The notes beneath the pieces were generated by a model, which was not told where the DNA came from, searched no databases, and was given only the letters and a program-made list of their open reading frames with translations. From an uncultured Solirubrobacterales bacterium (GTDB lineage Bacteria; Actinomycetota; Thermoleophilia; Solirubrobacterales; 70-9), in NCBI GenBank assembly GCA_903933815.1, contig CAIZLN010000057.1:18596-82595 (forward strand): DNA of 64,000 bases, given 5' to 3'. Position numbers and translations under genes: made by a program. How positions within the stretch are numbered: the first letter of the stretch is position 1; every line of letters begins with the position of its first letter. Below, piece after piece: positions 33,249 through 41,878 of this stretch.

Positions 33249-33283
33249 GGGACCCCACCTTACCGTTGCCAGCACCGGTCAGC

Positions 33284-33659
33284 TCAGGGGCAGGGGCGAT
33301 CCGCGCGAGGATCCGGAATGAAACCGATGATCGACTCAAGCGATGCTTCCATTGCGGTCGGCCCGATCGCGTTGGATCCACTGAACGGTCTTTCAAAGGC
33401 GGCCACCAGATACATGGAACTGAGTAGCAGCAGCGCGACCGGGAGTATGTAGATGAACTGACCGAAGGGTCGTTCACGGCCGGCGAGAATGGTCGCGTAG
33501 AGGCAGAGGATCAGTCCACCCAGGACCATGAACAGCCAGAACATGAATGGCAGGTTGTTGGTACTCGCCTGCAGCCGGGCGGCGCGGGTTTCGCTGAGCT
33601 CCCTGACCCGGTCCAGCGAGCTGACAAGGGCAGCGGTGTCAGCGGGCGCTGCGAGTCAG
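33284..33659 (-). pseudogene. C-terminal remnant of a DUF4239 (bestrophin-like) membrane protein
   Basis: The frame reads SLDRVRELSETRAARLQAST, then FWLFMVLGGLILCLYATI, two helices, and ends YLVAAFERPFSGSNAIGP with 20 more residues. This matches the last third of DUF4239 proteins, whose C-terminus carries a conserved hydrophobic-PFSG motif. The frame is open upstream only to a stop at about 33660, inside the end of the neighbouring gene. The first ATG (33544) falls in the middle of a helix-bearing domain, and no good start exists for the part before it. The first 150 or so residues of the family are absent. Likely a 5'-deleted gene. Confidence 0.65.
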
Positions 33660-34820
33660 GCGTACCGATCTGAGCGAGGATGTCCCGTTCGATGTAGTCA
33701 TGCGGAAGGTCACCTGGTAGGCGGAGCGTCTGGCGCTGCGGGTGAGACTCAGGCGAAATGAGGCACGCTTCGATCTGCCGGGGGAGATCGTCCCCAGTTG
33801 CACGCACCTGGTCCCGCGGACCGCCCTCCCGGGGGCCCTGGCACAGACACTGGTCCCGAGGGAAGCCGTTTGTCCCAGGTTTCTGACGGTGAGCCGATAC
33901 ACGCGGCCTGCACTCGCAGGCGACCCGAAACGCTGCGAAGCTACCGTCATGTTCAGTCTTGCCCTGGATGTCGGCTGGGGGGACTCGTCGACAAGGCGGC
34001 TTATGGTCAGTGAGCTCGGCCCGAGATCAAGCTCGTCGAGGCCTTCAAGCAGGGAACCGAGGTCAAGGCCTCCCAGCGCGCCTCCTCCGATCCCGGACAG
34101 CAGGCCCGGCAGCAGGCTGCGGACAGTTGTGCAGGCATCGATGAACCCCAGGATTTTCGTCTTGCCGGCAAAGGGTCCGAGCTGCGACCATTCCCCGGTC
34201 AACGCCCCCGGCCCGCTCAGGCCCCGCGTGAACCGTTGGCCCTGACCCAGAGAAGTCGACTCGGTCGTGAAGGTGACGTCCATTGGCGAGAATCCGCAGG
34301 TCAGGTTTCTGCCCAGCAAGCCGGTTATCGCGCTGAGTTCCGGCGGCAGCTCGACCCCCAGGCCCCCAAGAGAACCGAGAAGTTGCTGGATGTCGATCGA
34401 GACCCAGAGTCCCGCCTTTGTGGCTATTTCCATCTGGCCGGTCTGGCTGTCAAAGGTCCCGGTGGCGGCCTGTTCAATGCCCATGTAGCCCTGGATTTCA
34501 ACCGGAAGCTCGATACCTGCGAGGGACTGGACGATTGTCGACACGTCCAGCACCGGCAGCTGGAACTTGCCCTTCGGGATTTTGATCCTGCCCTCATCGT
34601 CGATCGTGCCTTCAATCGAGGACGGCCCGCTCAACTCTTCGAGGTCGAGATCGCCGACCAGGCCGGTCTCGATGGCACTCCTGTCGAACTCGAGGGTGAA
34701 GGGTCTCTCTGCGGCGGCTGCCGGGCCCGCAAGAGATGCGGCAAGAACCAGAAGGAGGCCCACAAAAAAGCTCATCCTGAACAAGTTCTTCACGGTCAGT
34801 CTCTGGCTCCCGATAATCAA
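33639..34820 (-). CDS. Secreted DUF6801-like protein of unknown function
   Basis: 393 residues. A signal peptide ends near residue 37 (LAGPAAAAERPF). The long middle region is beta-rich with polar and Gly-rich loops (GTIDDEGRIKIPKGKFQLPVLD, GLLSGIGGGALGGLDLGSLLEGL). A C-terminal immunoglobulin-like segment has two Cys (GTSVCARAPGRAVRGTRCVQLG) that could pair. The TTG at 34820 has an AAAGGGAG site six bases upstream; an ATG at 34775 would also keep the signal peptide. It resembles secreted lipid- or wall-associated actinobacterial proteins, but I recognise no catalytic motif. Surface or wall role inferred only from export. Confidence 0.7.
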   Translation of the reverse strand: MIIGSQRLTVKNLFRMSFFVGLLLVLAASLAGPAAAAERPFTLEFDRSAIETGLVGDLDLEELSGPSSIEGTIDDEGRIKIPKGKFQLPVLDVSTIVQSLAGIELPVEIQGYMGIEQAATGTFDSQTGQMEIATKAGLWVSIDIQQLLGSLGGLGVELPPELSAITGLLGRNLTCGFSPMDVTFTTESTSLGQGQRFTRGLSGPGALTGEWSQLGPFAGKTKILGFIDACTTVRSLLPGLLSGIGGGALGGLDLGSLLEGLDELDLGPSSLTISRLVDESPQPTSRARLNMTVASQRFGSPASAGRVYRLTVRNLGQTASLGTSVCARAPGRAVRGTRCVQLGTISPGRSKRASFRLSLTRSARRSAYQVTFRMTTSNGTSSLRSVRLTRSAR

Positions 34821-34942
34821 AGTCTCTCCCTTTGGTCAGACCCCTGCAGCCGCCATGGAAGGTGGCAATCTGATCCTTTCCTCCAAGCATAGCCGCCACG
34901 GGGCCGCTCTACCGGACGGAGTCATTCTTGCTCTAGCATTGG

Positions 34943-34954
34943 TTGCCTAAGCAA
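34943..34954. promoter_or_regulatory. Short palindrome upstream of the GST-like gene
   Basis: TTGCCTAAGCAA, within GGTTGCCTAAGCAAC, ends 13 bases before the GTG start at 34968. Its arms (TTGC/GCAA) resemble MarR- or HxlR-type operators, which would suit redox or quinone control of the downstream reductase. No regulator gene is adjacent, so this is tentative. Confidence 0.35.
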
Positions 34955-34967
34955 CTGAAAGGTTCAA

Positions 34968-35900
34968 GTGTCGAAAGCACAGTTTCCAGATGAGACCGAT
35001 GAAAGTGGCGCTTTCGTCCGGCAGCAGAGTGTGTTCCGCCAGAAAGTAAGTGCTGACGGCTCCTCTTCCTTTCCGGCAGAGTCCGGCCGGTACCACCTCT
35101 ATGTATCGCTGGCCTGCCCGTGGGCCTCGCGAGCGGTCATTTTTCGCAAGCTGAAGGGGCTCGAAGGTGCGATCGGCATGACGGTGGTTGATCCCGTCCG
35201 CGACGATCGTGGCTGGCGGTTTACCGGTGACGACCCCGACCCGGTCAACGGCTTCGATTATCTGGCCGAGGCCTACGGGCTGAGCGATCCCGGGTTCAAT
35301 GGTCGGGTCAGCGTGCCGCTGCTCTGGGATTGTGAGGAGAACACAGCAGTCAACAACGAAAGCTCCGAAGTGATCCGCATGCTGAACTCCGAGTTCAACG
35401 AGTGGGCCGGTGAACCGGGCCTCGACCTGTACCCCGAGGGTCTGCGTGACGAGATCGACCGGATCAACGAGCGCGTCTACGACAGCATCAACAACGGCGT
35501 ATATCGCTGCGGCTTCGCTACGACCCAGTCTGCGTATGAGGAGGCCTTCGTCGAACTGTTTGGAGCCCTTGACTGGGCCGATGATCTTCTTGCCGTGCGC
35601 CGCTATCTGGCGGGCGACCGGATCACCGAGGCCGACTGGAGGCTTTTCGTCACTCTGGTCCGTTTTGATGCCGTCTATGTCGGCCACTTCAAGTGCAACC
35701 AGAGGCGAATCGCCGACTACGAAAACCTGTCCGGCTACCTGCGCGAGCTCTACCAGTACCCCGGCATCCGCGAGACCGTCGACTTCGATCAAATCAAGCG
35801 TCACTACTACGTCACCCACCCGGGAATCAACCCCACACAGGTCGTGCCGATGGGTCCGGTTCTCGACCTCGACTCGCCGCCCGGCCGCGACCACCTCTGA
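34968..35900 (+). CDS. Glutathionyl-hydroquinone reductase-like protein (GST family, YqjG/ECM4)
   Basis: 310 residues from a GTG with GAAAGG upstream. The thioredoxin-like domain has YHLYVSLACPWASRAVIFRKLKG with catalytic Cys50. WRFTGDDPDPVNGFDYL and SVPLLWDCEENTAVNNESSEVIRML follow, then a helical C-terminal domain (RYLAGDRITEADWRLFVTLVRFD), as in YqjG/ECM4 proteins. These reduce glutathionyl-hydroquinones and related adducts. Actinobacteria usually lack glutathione, so the physiological thiol here may be mycothiol or another; that is inference. A palindrome just upstream may be an operator. Confidence 0.88.
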   Translation: MSKAQFPDETDESGAFVRQQSVFRQKVSADGSSSFPAESGRYHLYVSLACPWASRAVIFRKLKGLEGAIGMTVVDPVRDDRGWRFTGDDPDPVNGFDYLAEAYGLSDPGFNGRVSVPLLWDCEENTAVNNESSEVIRMLNSEFNEWAGEPGLDLYPEGLRDEIDRINERVYDSINNGVYRCGFATTQSAYEEAFVELFGALDWADDLLAVRRYLAGDRITEADWRLFVTLVRFDAVYVGHFKCNQRRIADYENLSGYLRELYQYPGIRETVDFDQIKRHYYVTHPGINPTQVVPMGPVLDLDSPPGRDHL

Positions 35901-35955
35901 ACCGGAGCGGGTCGGCAGTCTGTAGTCAGGCCCGTCAACGGTAAGAATGGGACCG

Positions 35956-36312
35956 ATGGCAAGAAAGAAAAAGCGGACCCGGTCCAGTCCGAGGCTGAAG
36001 TCGCCGGTATCCACCTACGCCGACGCCGAGGGAAATGTGCTGGCCCTCCGCCAGGTGATCAGCCAGGGTTCAGTGGCGAAGGTCCGCGAAGAGATGGTCA
36101 ACCAGGCCGCCAACGTGGAGGACATCTGGCAGCGTCGCACCGAGATTCTGTTCGAGCGGCTGGCGGTTTCCTGGGAAATCTCCGGGCTGCCGCTTGAAGA
36201 TCAGAAGATGCTGCTCGGCCGCTACCGCATGGCCGATCCCGAGACAAAACAGTGGGTCCGGCAGACGATTGCGGAGCACGTACAGGAGTTCATCCCCGAA
36301 CTGGAGTCCTGA
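35956..36312 (+). CDS. Conserved small basic-start protein of unknown function
   Basis: 118 residues starting MARKKKRTRSSPRLKSP, a strongly basic nucleic-acid-binding-like tail. A mostly helical body follows (LALRQVISQGSVAKVREEMV, VEDIWQRRTEILFERLAVSWEISG, DPETKQWVRQTIAEHVQEFIP). No cysteine or metal motif is seen. An ATG nine bases earlier could also start translation. The sequence has normal composition and coding character, but I do not recognise the family. It lies about 55 bases after the GST-like gene and 84 before a CoA-transferase gene on the same strand. Confidence 0.65.
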   Translation: MARKKKRTRSSPRLKSPVSTYADAEGNVLALRQVISQGSVAKVREEMVNQAANVEDIWQRRTEILFERLAVSWEISGLPLEDQKMLLGRYRMADPETKQWVRQTIAEHVQEFIPELES

Positions 36313-36395
36313 GAAGGTCTTCGCTGGAGCCGGAAACGGCTTCCCGATCTGACAACGGGGCGGCGGGTTGCGCCGATACCCCCTCAGCCGTCACC

Positions 36396-37532
36396 ATGTC
36401 TGCCGTGGGCGTGCTGGACGACATACTCGTAGCCGACTTCAGTCGTGTGCTGGCGGGGCCGCTGGCGGCGATGAACCTCGGTGACCTCGGCGCCGAGGTG
36501 GTCAAGGTAGAGCCGCCAGGAGGTGACGAAACCAGATCGTGGATGCCTCCGGTTGACCAACTCGGACGTTCGACCTATTTCCTCTCGGTCAACCGCAACA
36601 AGACTTCGATCGTGCTTGATCTCAAGGAGGAGGCCGACCTTGACGTTGCCCGTAGCCTGGTGCGAGAGGCCGACGTCGTCGTGGAGAACTTCCGGCCAAA
36701 CACGATGGAAAAGTTTGGCCTTGACTACCGGACGGTTTCGAAAGGTAATCCCGGAGTGGTCTACTGCTCGATCTCCGGGTTCGGAGAGGGAGAGGGTGCG
36801 ACGCTGCCAGGGTACGACCCGTTGGTGGAAGCCGTCAGTGGCCTGATGTCCGTAACCGGTCCGGCCAGCGGAGAGGCGAGCAAGGTCGGTGTGGCGGTCG
36901 TCGATGTGCTGGCCGGGATGAACGCGGTGACGGGAATTCTTGCCGCACTGCTCAGGAGGAATGAGACCGGCCTGGGACAGCGGGTTGAGATCAACCTGCT
37001 TTCAACCGCTCTGGCCGGTCTGGCCAATCAGTCCGGGTCGTTCCTTGCGACCGGTGTTTCCCCGACCCGCCACGGCAACGCTCACCCGAGCATTGAACCG
37101 TTCGGAACCTTTCGGGCCTCGGACGGACCATTGATGATCTGTGCGGGTAACGAACAGCAGTTCCGCAGCCTTGCCGGGGCCCTCGGACTTCCGGGCCTCC
37201 CTGATGAAGAGAGGTTCTCTTCGAATCCGGCGAGAGTTGAACACAGGGACGCTTTGCGCTCCTTGATCGAGGAACGGCTTTCTGGCCAGTCTGTTCAGGA
37301 GTGGTCAGCGATCTTCACCCGGACCGGGGTTCCGGCCGGGCCGGTGAATGATGTCGGAGGAGGCTTCGCCATGGCCGAGGATCTGGGACTCAAGCCGGTG
37401 GATGAGTTCGATTCCGTCAGGACAGTCGCCTCCCCGATCGGCCTTTCGGCGTCTCCGGCCTCAACCCGGCTGCCTCCTCCCGATCTCGATGAGCACGGTT
37501 CACAGATCCGGGAGCGTTTTTCCAGCGGCTGA
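36396..37532 (+). CDS. CaiB/BaiF family CoA transferase
   Basis: 378 residues from the ATG at 36396 (MSAVGVLDDILVADFSRVLAGPLAAM). Class III CoA-transferase signatures: NLGDLGAEVVKVEPPGGDETR, NRNKTSIVLDLK, VVVENFRPNTMEKFGLDY, and the catalytic Asp in LPGYDPLVEAVSGLMSVTG. The C-terminal part with GVPAGPVNDV completes the interlocked-dimer fold. These enzymes move CoA between carboxylic acids (formate/oxalate, carnitine, bile or aromatic acids); the substrate pair is unknown. The frame reaches back to 36252 over the previous gene, which is not coding for this product. Confidence 0.9.
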   Translation: MSAVGVLDDILVADFSRVLAGPLAAMNLGDLGAEVVKVEPPGGDETRSWMPPVDQLGRSTYFLSVNRNKTSIVLDLKEEADLDVARSLVREADVVVENFRPNTMEKFGLDYRTVSKGNPGVVYCSISGFGEGEGATLPGYDPLVEAVSGLMSVTGPASGEASKVGVAVVDVLAGMNAVTGILAALLRRNETGLGQRVEINLLSTALAGLANQSGSFLATGVSPTRHGNAHPSIEPFGTFRASDGPLMICAGNEQQFRSLAGALGLPGLPDEERFSSNPARVEHRDALRSLIEERLSGQSVQEWSAIFTRTGVPAGPVNDVGGGFAMAEDLGLKPVDEFDSVRTVASPIGLSASPASTRLPPPDLDEHGSQIRERFSSG

Positions 37533-37537
37533 AAGTC

Positions 37538-37561
37538 AGCCCTTGATTTACGGGAAGGGCT
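37538..37561 (+). terminator. Hairpin after the CoA transferase gene
   Basis: Seven-base inverted repeat AGCCCTT / AAGGGCT with a 10-base loop, starting 5 bases after the stop codon. The 154 bases from here to the rlmN start contain no other recognisable feature. No T tract, so termination is probable rather than certain. Confidence 0.4.
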
Positions 37562-37715
37562 CTGATGCCCTCGCGACACTGAGCACCGCGAGGACGGTCT
37601 TTGTCCCTGTCACAGCCCGCCCCCGCCAAAGTGCTGCCGGGCCGCCACCGGGGAAATCATGTTCCCCCGTGCTGCGGTTCGACGCGGGCGACCGCAAGGG
37701 TGCCAAACTTGGATC

Positions 37716-38705
37716 GTGGATCTGAATGCACTCGACACCTACCTGAGCGAGCACGACTTGCCCTCCTGGCGCACCGACCAGGTCTGGGAGTGGCTGGCCC
37801 GGGGCGCTGGATCCTTTGACGAGATGAGCAACCTTCCAGCCGGTCTTCGGGCCGAGCTGGCCGCAAGACTCCCGATCTCGACACTGGAGGTGGATGCTTC
37901 GGCGAAGTCGGTCGACGGCACCGAGAAGGCCCTTTTTCTGACCGGCGACCGTCGTCCGGTCGAGGCGGTGCTGATGCGCTACCGGGACGGCCGGCGATCG
38001 CTCTGCCTCTCGAGCCAGTCCGGCTGCCCGCTGACCTGCACCTTCTGTGCCACTGGCACGATGAAGTTCGGCCGCAATCTCACCGAGTCCGAGATTCTCG
38101 ATCAGGCGCTTCACTTCCGTCGGATCGAACCCGTAAACCATGCCGTCTTCATGGGAATGGGCGAGCCGATGATGAACCTTGACAACGTGCTCGCCGTCTG
38201 CGAGCGGCTGCCCGGGATCGGGATAGCCAACTCCCACACGACGATCTCGACCGTCGGCTGGCTGCCGGGTATCCAGCGGGTGATCACAGAGGGGCCCGCC
38301 GTGCGGCTCGCTCTCTCGCTTCATGCCCCGAACGACGAACTGCGATCAAAGATCATGCCGGTCAACGAGCGCTACCCGATCGCCGACGTGGTCGGTGCCT
38401 GCCGTGAGTGGCGCCAGGTGCGCAAGCGCAAGGTTTTCATCGAGTACCTGATGCTGGACGGGGTAAACGACAGCCGTGAGCTGGCCCACGAACTGGCCGA
38501 CCTGCTGCTGCCGAAGAACGACTTCAAGGTGAACCTGATCCCGTACAACCCGAGCGGGAACGAGTACCAGGGCTCCTCACGGGAGGCGATCGAGCGGTTC
38601 AGGAGCACCTTGATGAACCGGGGTATCCACGCCACCGTGCGGCTCACCCGTGGCCGCGACATCGACGCCGCCTGCGGCCAGCTGGCAGCCAGAGCGGCCG
38701 CCTGA
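37716..38705 (+). CDS. rlmN: 23S rRNA (adenine2503-C2)/tRNA (adenine37-C2) methyltransferase
   Basis: 329 residues from a GTG giving VDLNALDTYLSEHDLPSWRTDQVWEWL in parts, the family N-terminus. The radical-SAM cluster motif CPLTCTFC has Cys104, Cys108 and Cys111. Other hallmarks are GMGEPMMNLDNVL, STVGWLPGI, LALSLHAPNDELRSKIMPVN, the PYNPSGNEYQ loop, and a C-terminal RGRDIDAACGQL bearing the methyl-carrying Cys. RlmN methylates C2 of A2503 in 23S rRNA through a methyl-Cys intermediate. It stands alone between a hairpin and the convergent pyrophosphatase gene. Confidence 0.95.
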   Translation: MDLNALDTYLSEHDLPSWRTDQVWEWLARGAGSFDEMSNLPAGLRAELAARLPISTLEVDASAKSVDGTEKALFLTGDRRPVEAVLMRYRDGRRSLCLSSQSGCPLTCTFCATGTMKFGRNLTESEILDQALHFRRIEPVNHAVFMGMGEPMMNLDNVLAVCERLPGIGIANSHTTISTVGWLPGIQRVITEGPAVRLALSLHAPNDELRSKIMPVNERYPIADVVGACREWRQVRKRKVFIEYLMLDGVNDSRELAHELADLLLPKNDFKVNLIPYNPSGNEYQGSSREAIERFRSTLMNRGIHATVRLTRGRDIDAACGQLAARAAA

Positions 38706-38758
38706 CTACCGCTCATCGCTCCGGCCCGGTCCGACGGTAGACCGCCTGGCCTCGATAT

Positions 38759-39268
38759 CTAGCTGGCGGTGGCCCGGGAGAGTGCGTCAAGATCGCGCTG
38801 GCGCTGGAGGGACTCCTCGATCACTTCGAGTGCCGCCTCCTTCGGGTACCAGCCATCGACATCGACGTGCTTTCCTTCGGGCTGCTTGTAGACGGAGAAA
38901 AAGTGGGAGATCTCGTCACGCAGCTGTTCGGGCAGCATGTCCAGCGATGCGACCCAGCTCCAGTTGGGGTCCTCGGCCGGCACGCACAGAACCTTGTCGT
39001 CGATCTGGCCTTCGTCCTTCATTCTGAAGATCCCGATCGGGGTGGCGGGGATGATGCAGCCCGGGAAAGTCGGCTCGGAGACGCAGACCATGGCATCGAG
39101 TGGATCTCCGTCGGCCCCCATTGTGTTAGGCACAAAGCCGTAATCCACCGGGTAAACCATCGAAGAGAAGAGAAAACGGTCAAGCTTGATCCCCCCGAGT
39201 TCGGGATCGTATTCGTACTTGTTGCGGCTCCCCTTGGGAACTTCGACAACGATATTGAGGTCACTCAA
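38759..39268 (-). CDS. ppa: Inorganic pyrophosphatase (class I)
   Basis: 169 residues matching the soluble magnesium-dependent family: VVEVPKGSRNKYEYD, DRFLFSSMVYPVDYGFVPNT, the metal-binding DGDPLDAMVCVSEP, and EGQIDDKVLCVPAEDP. A C-terminal GWYPKEAALEVIEESLQRQ helix completes the fold. It hydrolyses pyrophosphate released by biosynthesis and keeps those reactions running forward. It follows zwf on the same strand with about 40 bases between, so the two may be cotranscribed. Confidence 0.95.
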   Translation of the reverse strand: MSDLNIVVEVPKGSRNKYEYDPELGGIKLDRFLFSSMVYPVDYGFVPNTMGADGDPLDAMVCVSEPTFPGCIIPATPIGIFRMKDEGQIDDKVLCVPAEDPNWSWVASLDMLPEQLRDEISHFFSVYKQPEGKHVDVDGWYPKEAALEVIEESLQRQRDLDALSRATAS

Positions 39269-39307
39269 AGTTGTTTTTCCTGCCCTGTAGTTTGAATTTT
39301 CGGCCCC

Positions 39308-40759
39308 TCAGCCCCCGAGCAGCATACGCTCGGAGGGTCGCTCGACCGGTCGCCAGGGGTCATTCCACTCACAGATGCCTTTGACCAGGCGGTTTGCGGC
39401 GGTCGGACCCCAGCTTCCCTTTTCGTACGGGTCAACCTTGCCGGGGTTGTCGAGCAGTGGCTGAACGATGCGCCAGGTCTCCTCAATCGCGTCGGCGTTG
39501 GTGAAGAGGTCGAACCGGCCGTGAATCGCGTCGTCCAGCAGCCTCTCGTAAGGCTCGGGCTCGGTGCCCGGCTCCTTTTCGAACAGCACGTCCAGGTCAG
39601 CCGGCTCGAAGACATCTTCACCGGCGGCTTTGGCGATGAAGCGCATTCTCGCGCCCGGCTGAGGGTCAATCCGGATCACCATCTGGTTGTGCCCGGGTTT
39701 GTGGCCATCTCCGATGCCGACGCCGGGTGGCCGTTTGAAGACAACCCGGACCTCGGTGTGCTTGACCGGCAGGTACTTGCCTGTCCGCAGGAAAAACGGA
39801 ACGCCGGACCATCGCCAGTTGTCGATTTCCAGCTGAAGCGCGGCGTAAGTCTCGACGTTTGAATCATCGGCCACCTCGGGGATGTCGCGGTAGCCGACGT
39901 ACTGTCCGCGGACGCAGTGGGCAGGGTCGGCAGCGCTCATGGACTGGAAGAGCTCGAGCTTCTTGGCGCGTATCGAGTCGTGCTGGTTGCTGCTCGGCGG
40001 CTCGATCGCGATCAACGCCAGTACCTGGAGCATGTGGTTTTGCACGACGTCGCGGATTGCTCCGACATCCTCGTAGAACCGGCCACGGTCTTCGACACCG
40101 AAGCTCTCGGCCATCGTCATCTGGACATATGCGACATGGTCGCGGTTCCAAACCGGTTCGAGGATCGAGTTGGCAAAGCGCAGGTAGGTGATGTCCATGA
40201 CCGGCTCCTTGCCGAGGTAATGGTCAATCCGCAGGATCTGGTCCTCGCTCAGGTATCTGGTGAGGTCAGCCTGCAGGGCCCGGGCCGAGGCGAGGTCGTG
40301 CCCGAACGGTTTCTCGATCACGAAGCGGCCCTTCGCTGTCAGCCCCGCCGCGTTGAGCTGGTGGATGATCGGGGAGAAGAGGACCGGCGGTACCTCGAGG
40401 TAGAAGATCGGCCGCTGGTACGACTCCAGCTCCCCGGCCAGCGTCTCGTAGGTCGAGGAATCGTCGAAGTTTCCGGCGACGAAGCGCATCCGGGCGGCGA
40501 GGCGGGCGAAGACTTCTTCGTCGACTTCACCGAGCGTGTCGATGATTGACTCATGGGCGCGCTGCCGCATCGTCTCGTGCCCCCAGTCGGTGCGTCTGCC
40601 GACTCCGATCACCGGGCAGTCGAGCTTCCCTCGTTTCTCGAGGCGATAGAGAGCCCGGAAGGTCATCTTCCGGGCCAGGTCTCCGGTGATGCCGAAGATG
40701 ACCAGGGCGTCGCTGGCCGCCTGATCACCACCATCGTTCGTTTGCCGTTTCTTGCTCAT
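39308..40759 (-). CDS. zwf: Glucose-6-phosphate 1-dehydrogenase
   Basis: 483 residues from the ATG at 40759 (MSKKRQTND). Seen: NADP loop VIFGITGDLARKMTFRALY, EKPFGHDLASARALQ, the active-site RIDHYLGKEPVMDITYLRFAN, and QPGARMRFIAKAAGED near the end. The open frame runs on to 41833, but that stretch is antisense to the gnd gene. Catalyses the first NADP-linked step of the oxidative pentose phosphate pathway. Divergent from gnd-pgl with a 75-base spacer, so all three oxidative-branch genes sit together under a probable shared control region. Confidence 0.96.
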   Translation of the reverse strand: MSKKRQTNDGGDQAASDALVIFGITGDLARKMTFRALYRLEKRGKLDCPVIGVGRRTDWGHETMRQRAHESIIDTLGEVDEEVFARLAARMRFVAGNFDDSSTYETLAGELESYQRPIFYLEVPPVLFSPIIHQLNAAGLTAKGRFVIEKPFGHDLASARALQADLTRYLSEDQILRIDHYLGKEPVMDITYLRFANSILEPVWNRDHVAYVQMTMAESFGVEDRGRFYEDVGAIRDVVQNHMLQVLALIAIEPPSSNQHDSIRAKKLELFQSMSAADPAHCVRGQYVGYRDIPEVADDSNVETYAALQLEIDNWRWSGVPFFLRTGKYLPVKHTEVRVVFKRPPGVGIGDGHKPGHNQMVIRIDPQPGARMRFIAKAAGEDVFEPADLDVLFEKEPGTEPEPYERLLDDAIHGRFDLFTNADAIEETWRIVQPLLDNPGKVDPYEKGSWGPTAANRLVKGICEWNDPWRPVERPSERMLLGG

Positions 40760-40834
40760 GCCGGGCAGCGTACCTGTGCCCGGTCGGCTGGTGCCGGTCG
40801 CTTCGATGGCCGGTGCCGTGCTTAGTATGCGGGC

Positions 40835-41872
40835 ATGGAAATAGGAATAGTCGGTCTTGGACGGATGGGGGCAAACATCGCCCGAAGGCTCATGCAGGAC
40901 GGGCACAGCTGTGTGGTGTACGACGTCAATCCGGACGCCGCCACCGCTCTGGGGGAAGAGGGCGCTGTCGCGGCCACTGACCTGGCTGATCTTGCGGCGA
41001 AGCTGAGCGCACCGCGCACTGTCTGGGTGATGGTTCCCGCCGGGGAGATAACCCGGAACACTATCTCCGCCGTGGCGTCCGAGCTGGAGTCCGGAGATGC
41101 CGTGATCGACGGAGGCAACACCTACTACCGCGACGACATCCGGATTGCCGCCGATCTGTCCGAGAGCGGGATCGACCACCTCGACTGCGGAACCAGCGGT
41201 GGGGTGTTCGGGCTTGAGCGTGGCTACTGCCTGATGATCGGCGGACCGGAGTCCGCATATCGCCGCAACGAGCCGATATTCGAGACTCTGGCTCCGGGCG
41301 TCGGTGAAGCTCCGCGTACTCCAGGGCTCACCGGTGAGGTTTCTCCAGCCGAAAAGGGCTACCTCTACTGCGGTCAGGCCGGAGCGGGCCACTTCGTGAA
41401 GATGGTCCACAACGGGATTGAGTACGGGATCATGGCTGCATTTGCCGAGGGGCTGAACATCCTTGAGAACGCCGACGCCGGCAAGGTAAGCCGGGATGGA
41501 GACGCCGAGACCGCTCCGCTCGACCAGCCCGAGTACTACCAGTACGACATTGACATCCCCGAGGTCGCTGAAGTCTGGCGGCGCGGAAGCGTGGTCGGCT
41601 CCTGGCTTCTGGACCTGACCGCTGCGGCGCTGGCCGAGTCGCCTGACCTCAAGGAGTTCTCCGGACGGGTCTCGGATTCCGGCGAGGGTCGGTGGACATC
41701 TATCGCCGCGATCGAAGAAGGGGTCCCGGCGCCGGTTCTGACGGCTGCTCTTTATGAACGCTTTTCCTCCCGGGGATTGGGCGATTTCGGCGACAAGGTG
41801 TTGTCGGCTATGCGCAAGCAGTTCGGTGGTCATGACGAAAAGCCCGCCGATCCTGCTGGCGGAGGAAGCTGA
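40835..41872 (+). CDS. gnd: 6-phosphogluconate dehydrogenase, decarboxylating (short GndA type)
   Basis: 345 residues, the short form found in many bacteria. MEIGIVGLGRMGANIARRLM supplies the dinucleotide loop. DGGNTYYRDDIRIAADL, LDCGTSGGVFGLERGYCLMIGG and HFVKMVHNGIEYGIM carry the substrate and catalytic Lys/Asn positions. C-terminal helices with WRRGSVVGSWLLDLT and VPAPVLTAALYERFSSR match the family. It oxidatively decarboxylates 6-phosphogluconate to ribulose 5-phosphate; short forms often prefer NAD, which cannot be verified here. The stop lies 6 bases before pgl. Confidence 0.94.
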   Translation: MEIGIVGLGRMGANIARRLMQDGHSCVVYDVNPDAATALGEEGAVAATDLADLAAKLSAPRTVWVMVPAGEITRNTISAVASELESGDAVIDGGNTYYRDDIRIAADLSESGIDHLDCGTSGGVFGLERGYCLMIGGPESAYRRNEPIFETLAPGVGEAPRTPGLTGEVSPAEKGYLYCGQAGAGHFVKMVHNGIEYGIMAAFAEGLNILENADAGKVSRDGDAETAPLDQPEYYQYDIDIPEVAEVWRRGSVVGSWLLDLTAAALAESPDLKEFSGRVSDSGEGRWTSIAAIEEGVPAPVLTAALYERFSSRGLGDFGDKVLSAMRKQFGGHDEKPADPAGGGS

Positions 41873-41878
41873 TCCGCG

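Noticed and set aside
40760..41833. N-terminal extension of the zwf frame
   Set aside because: It lies entirely opposite gnd; the zwf family start matches the ATG at 40759.
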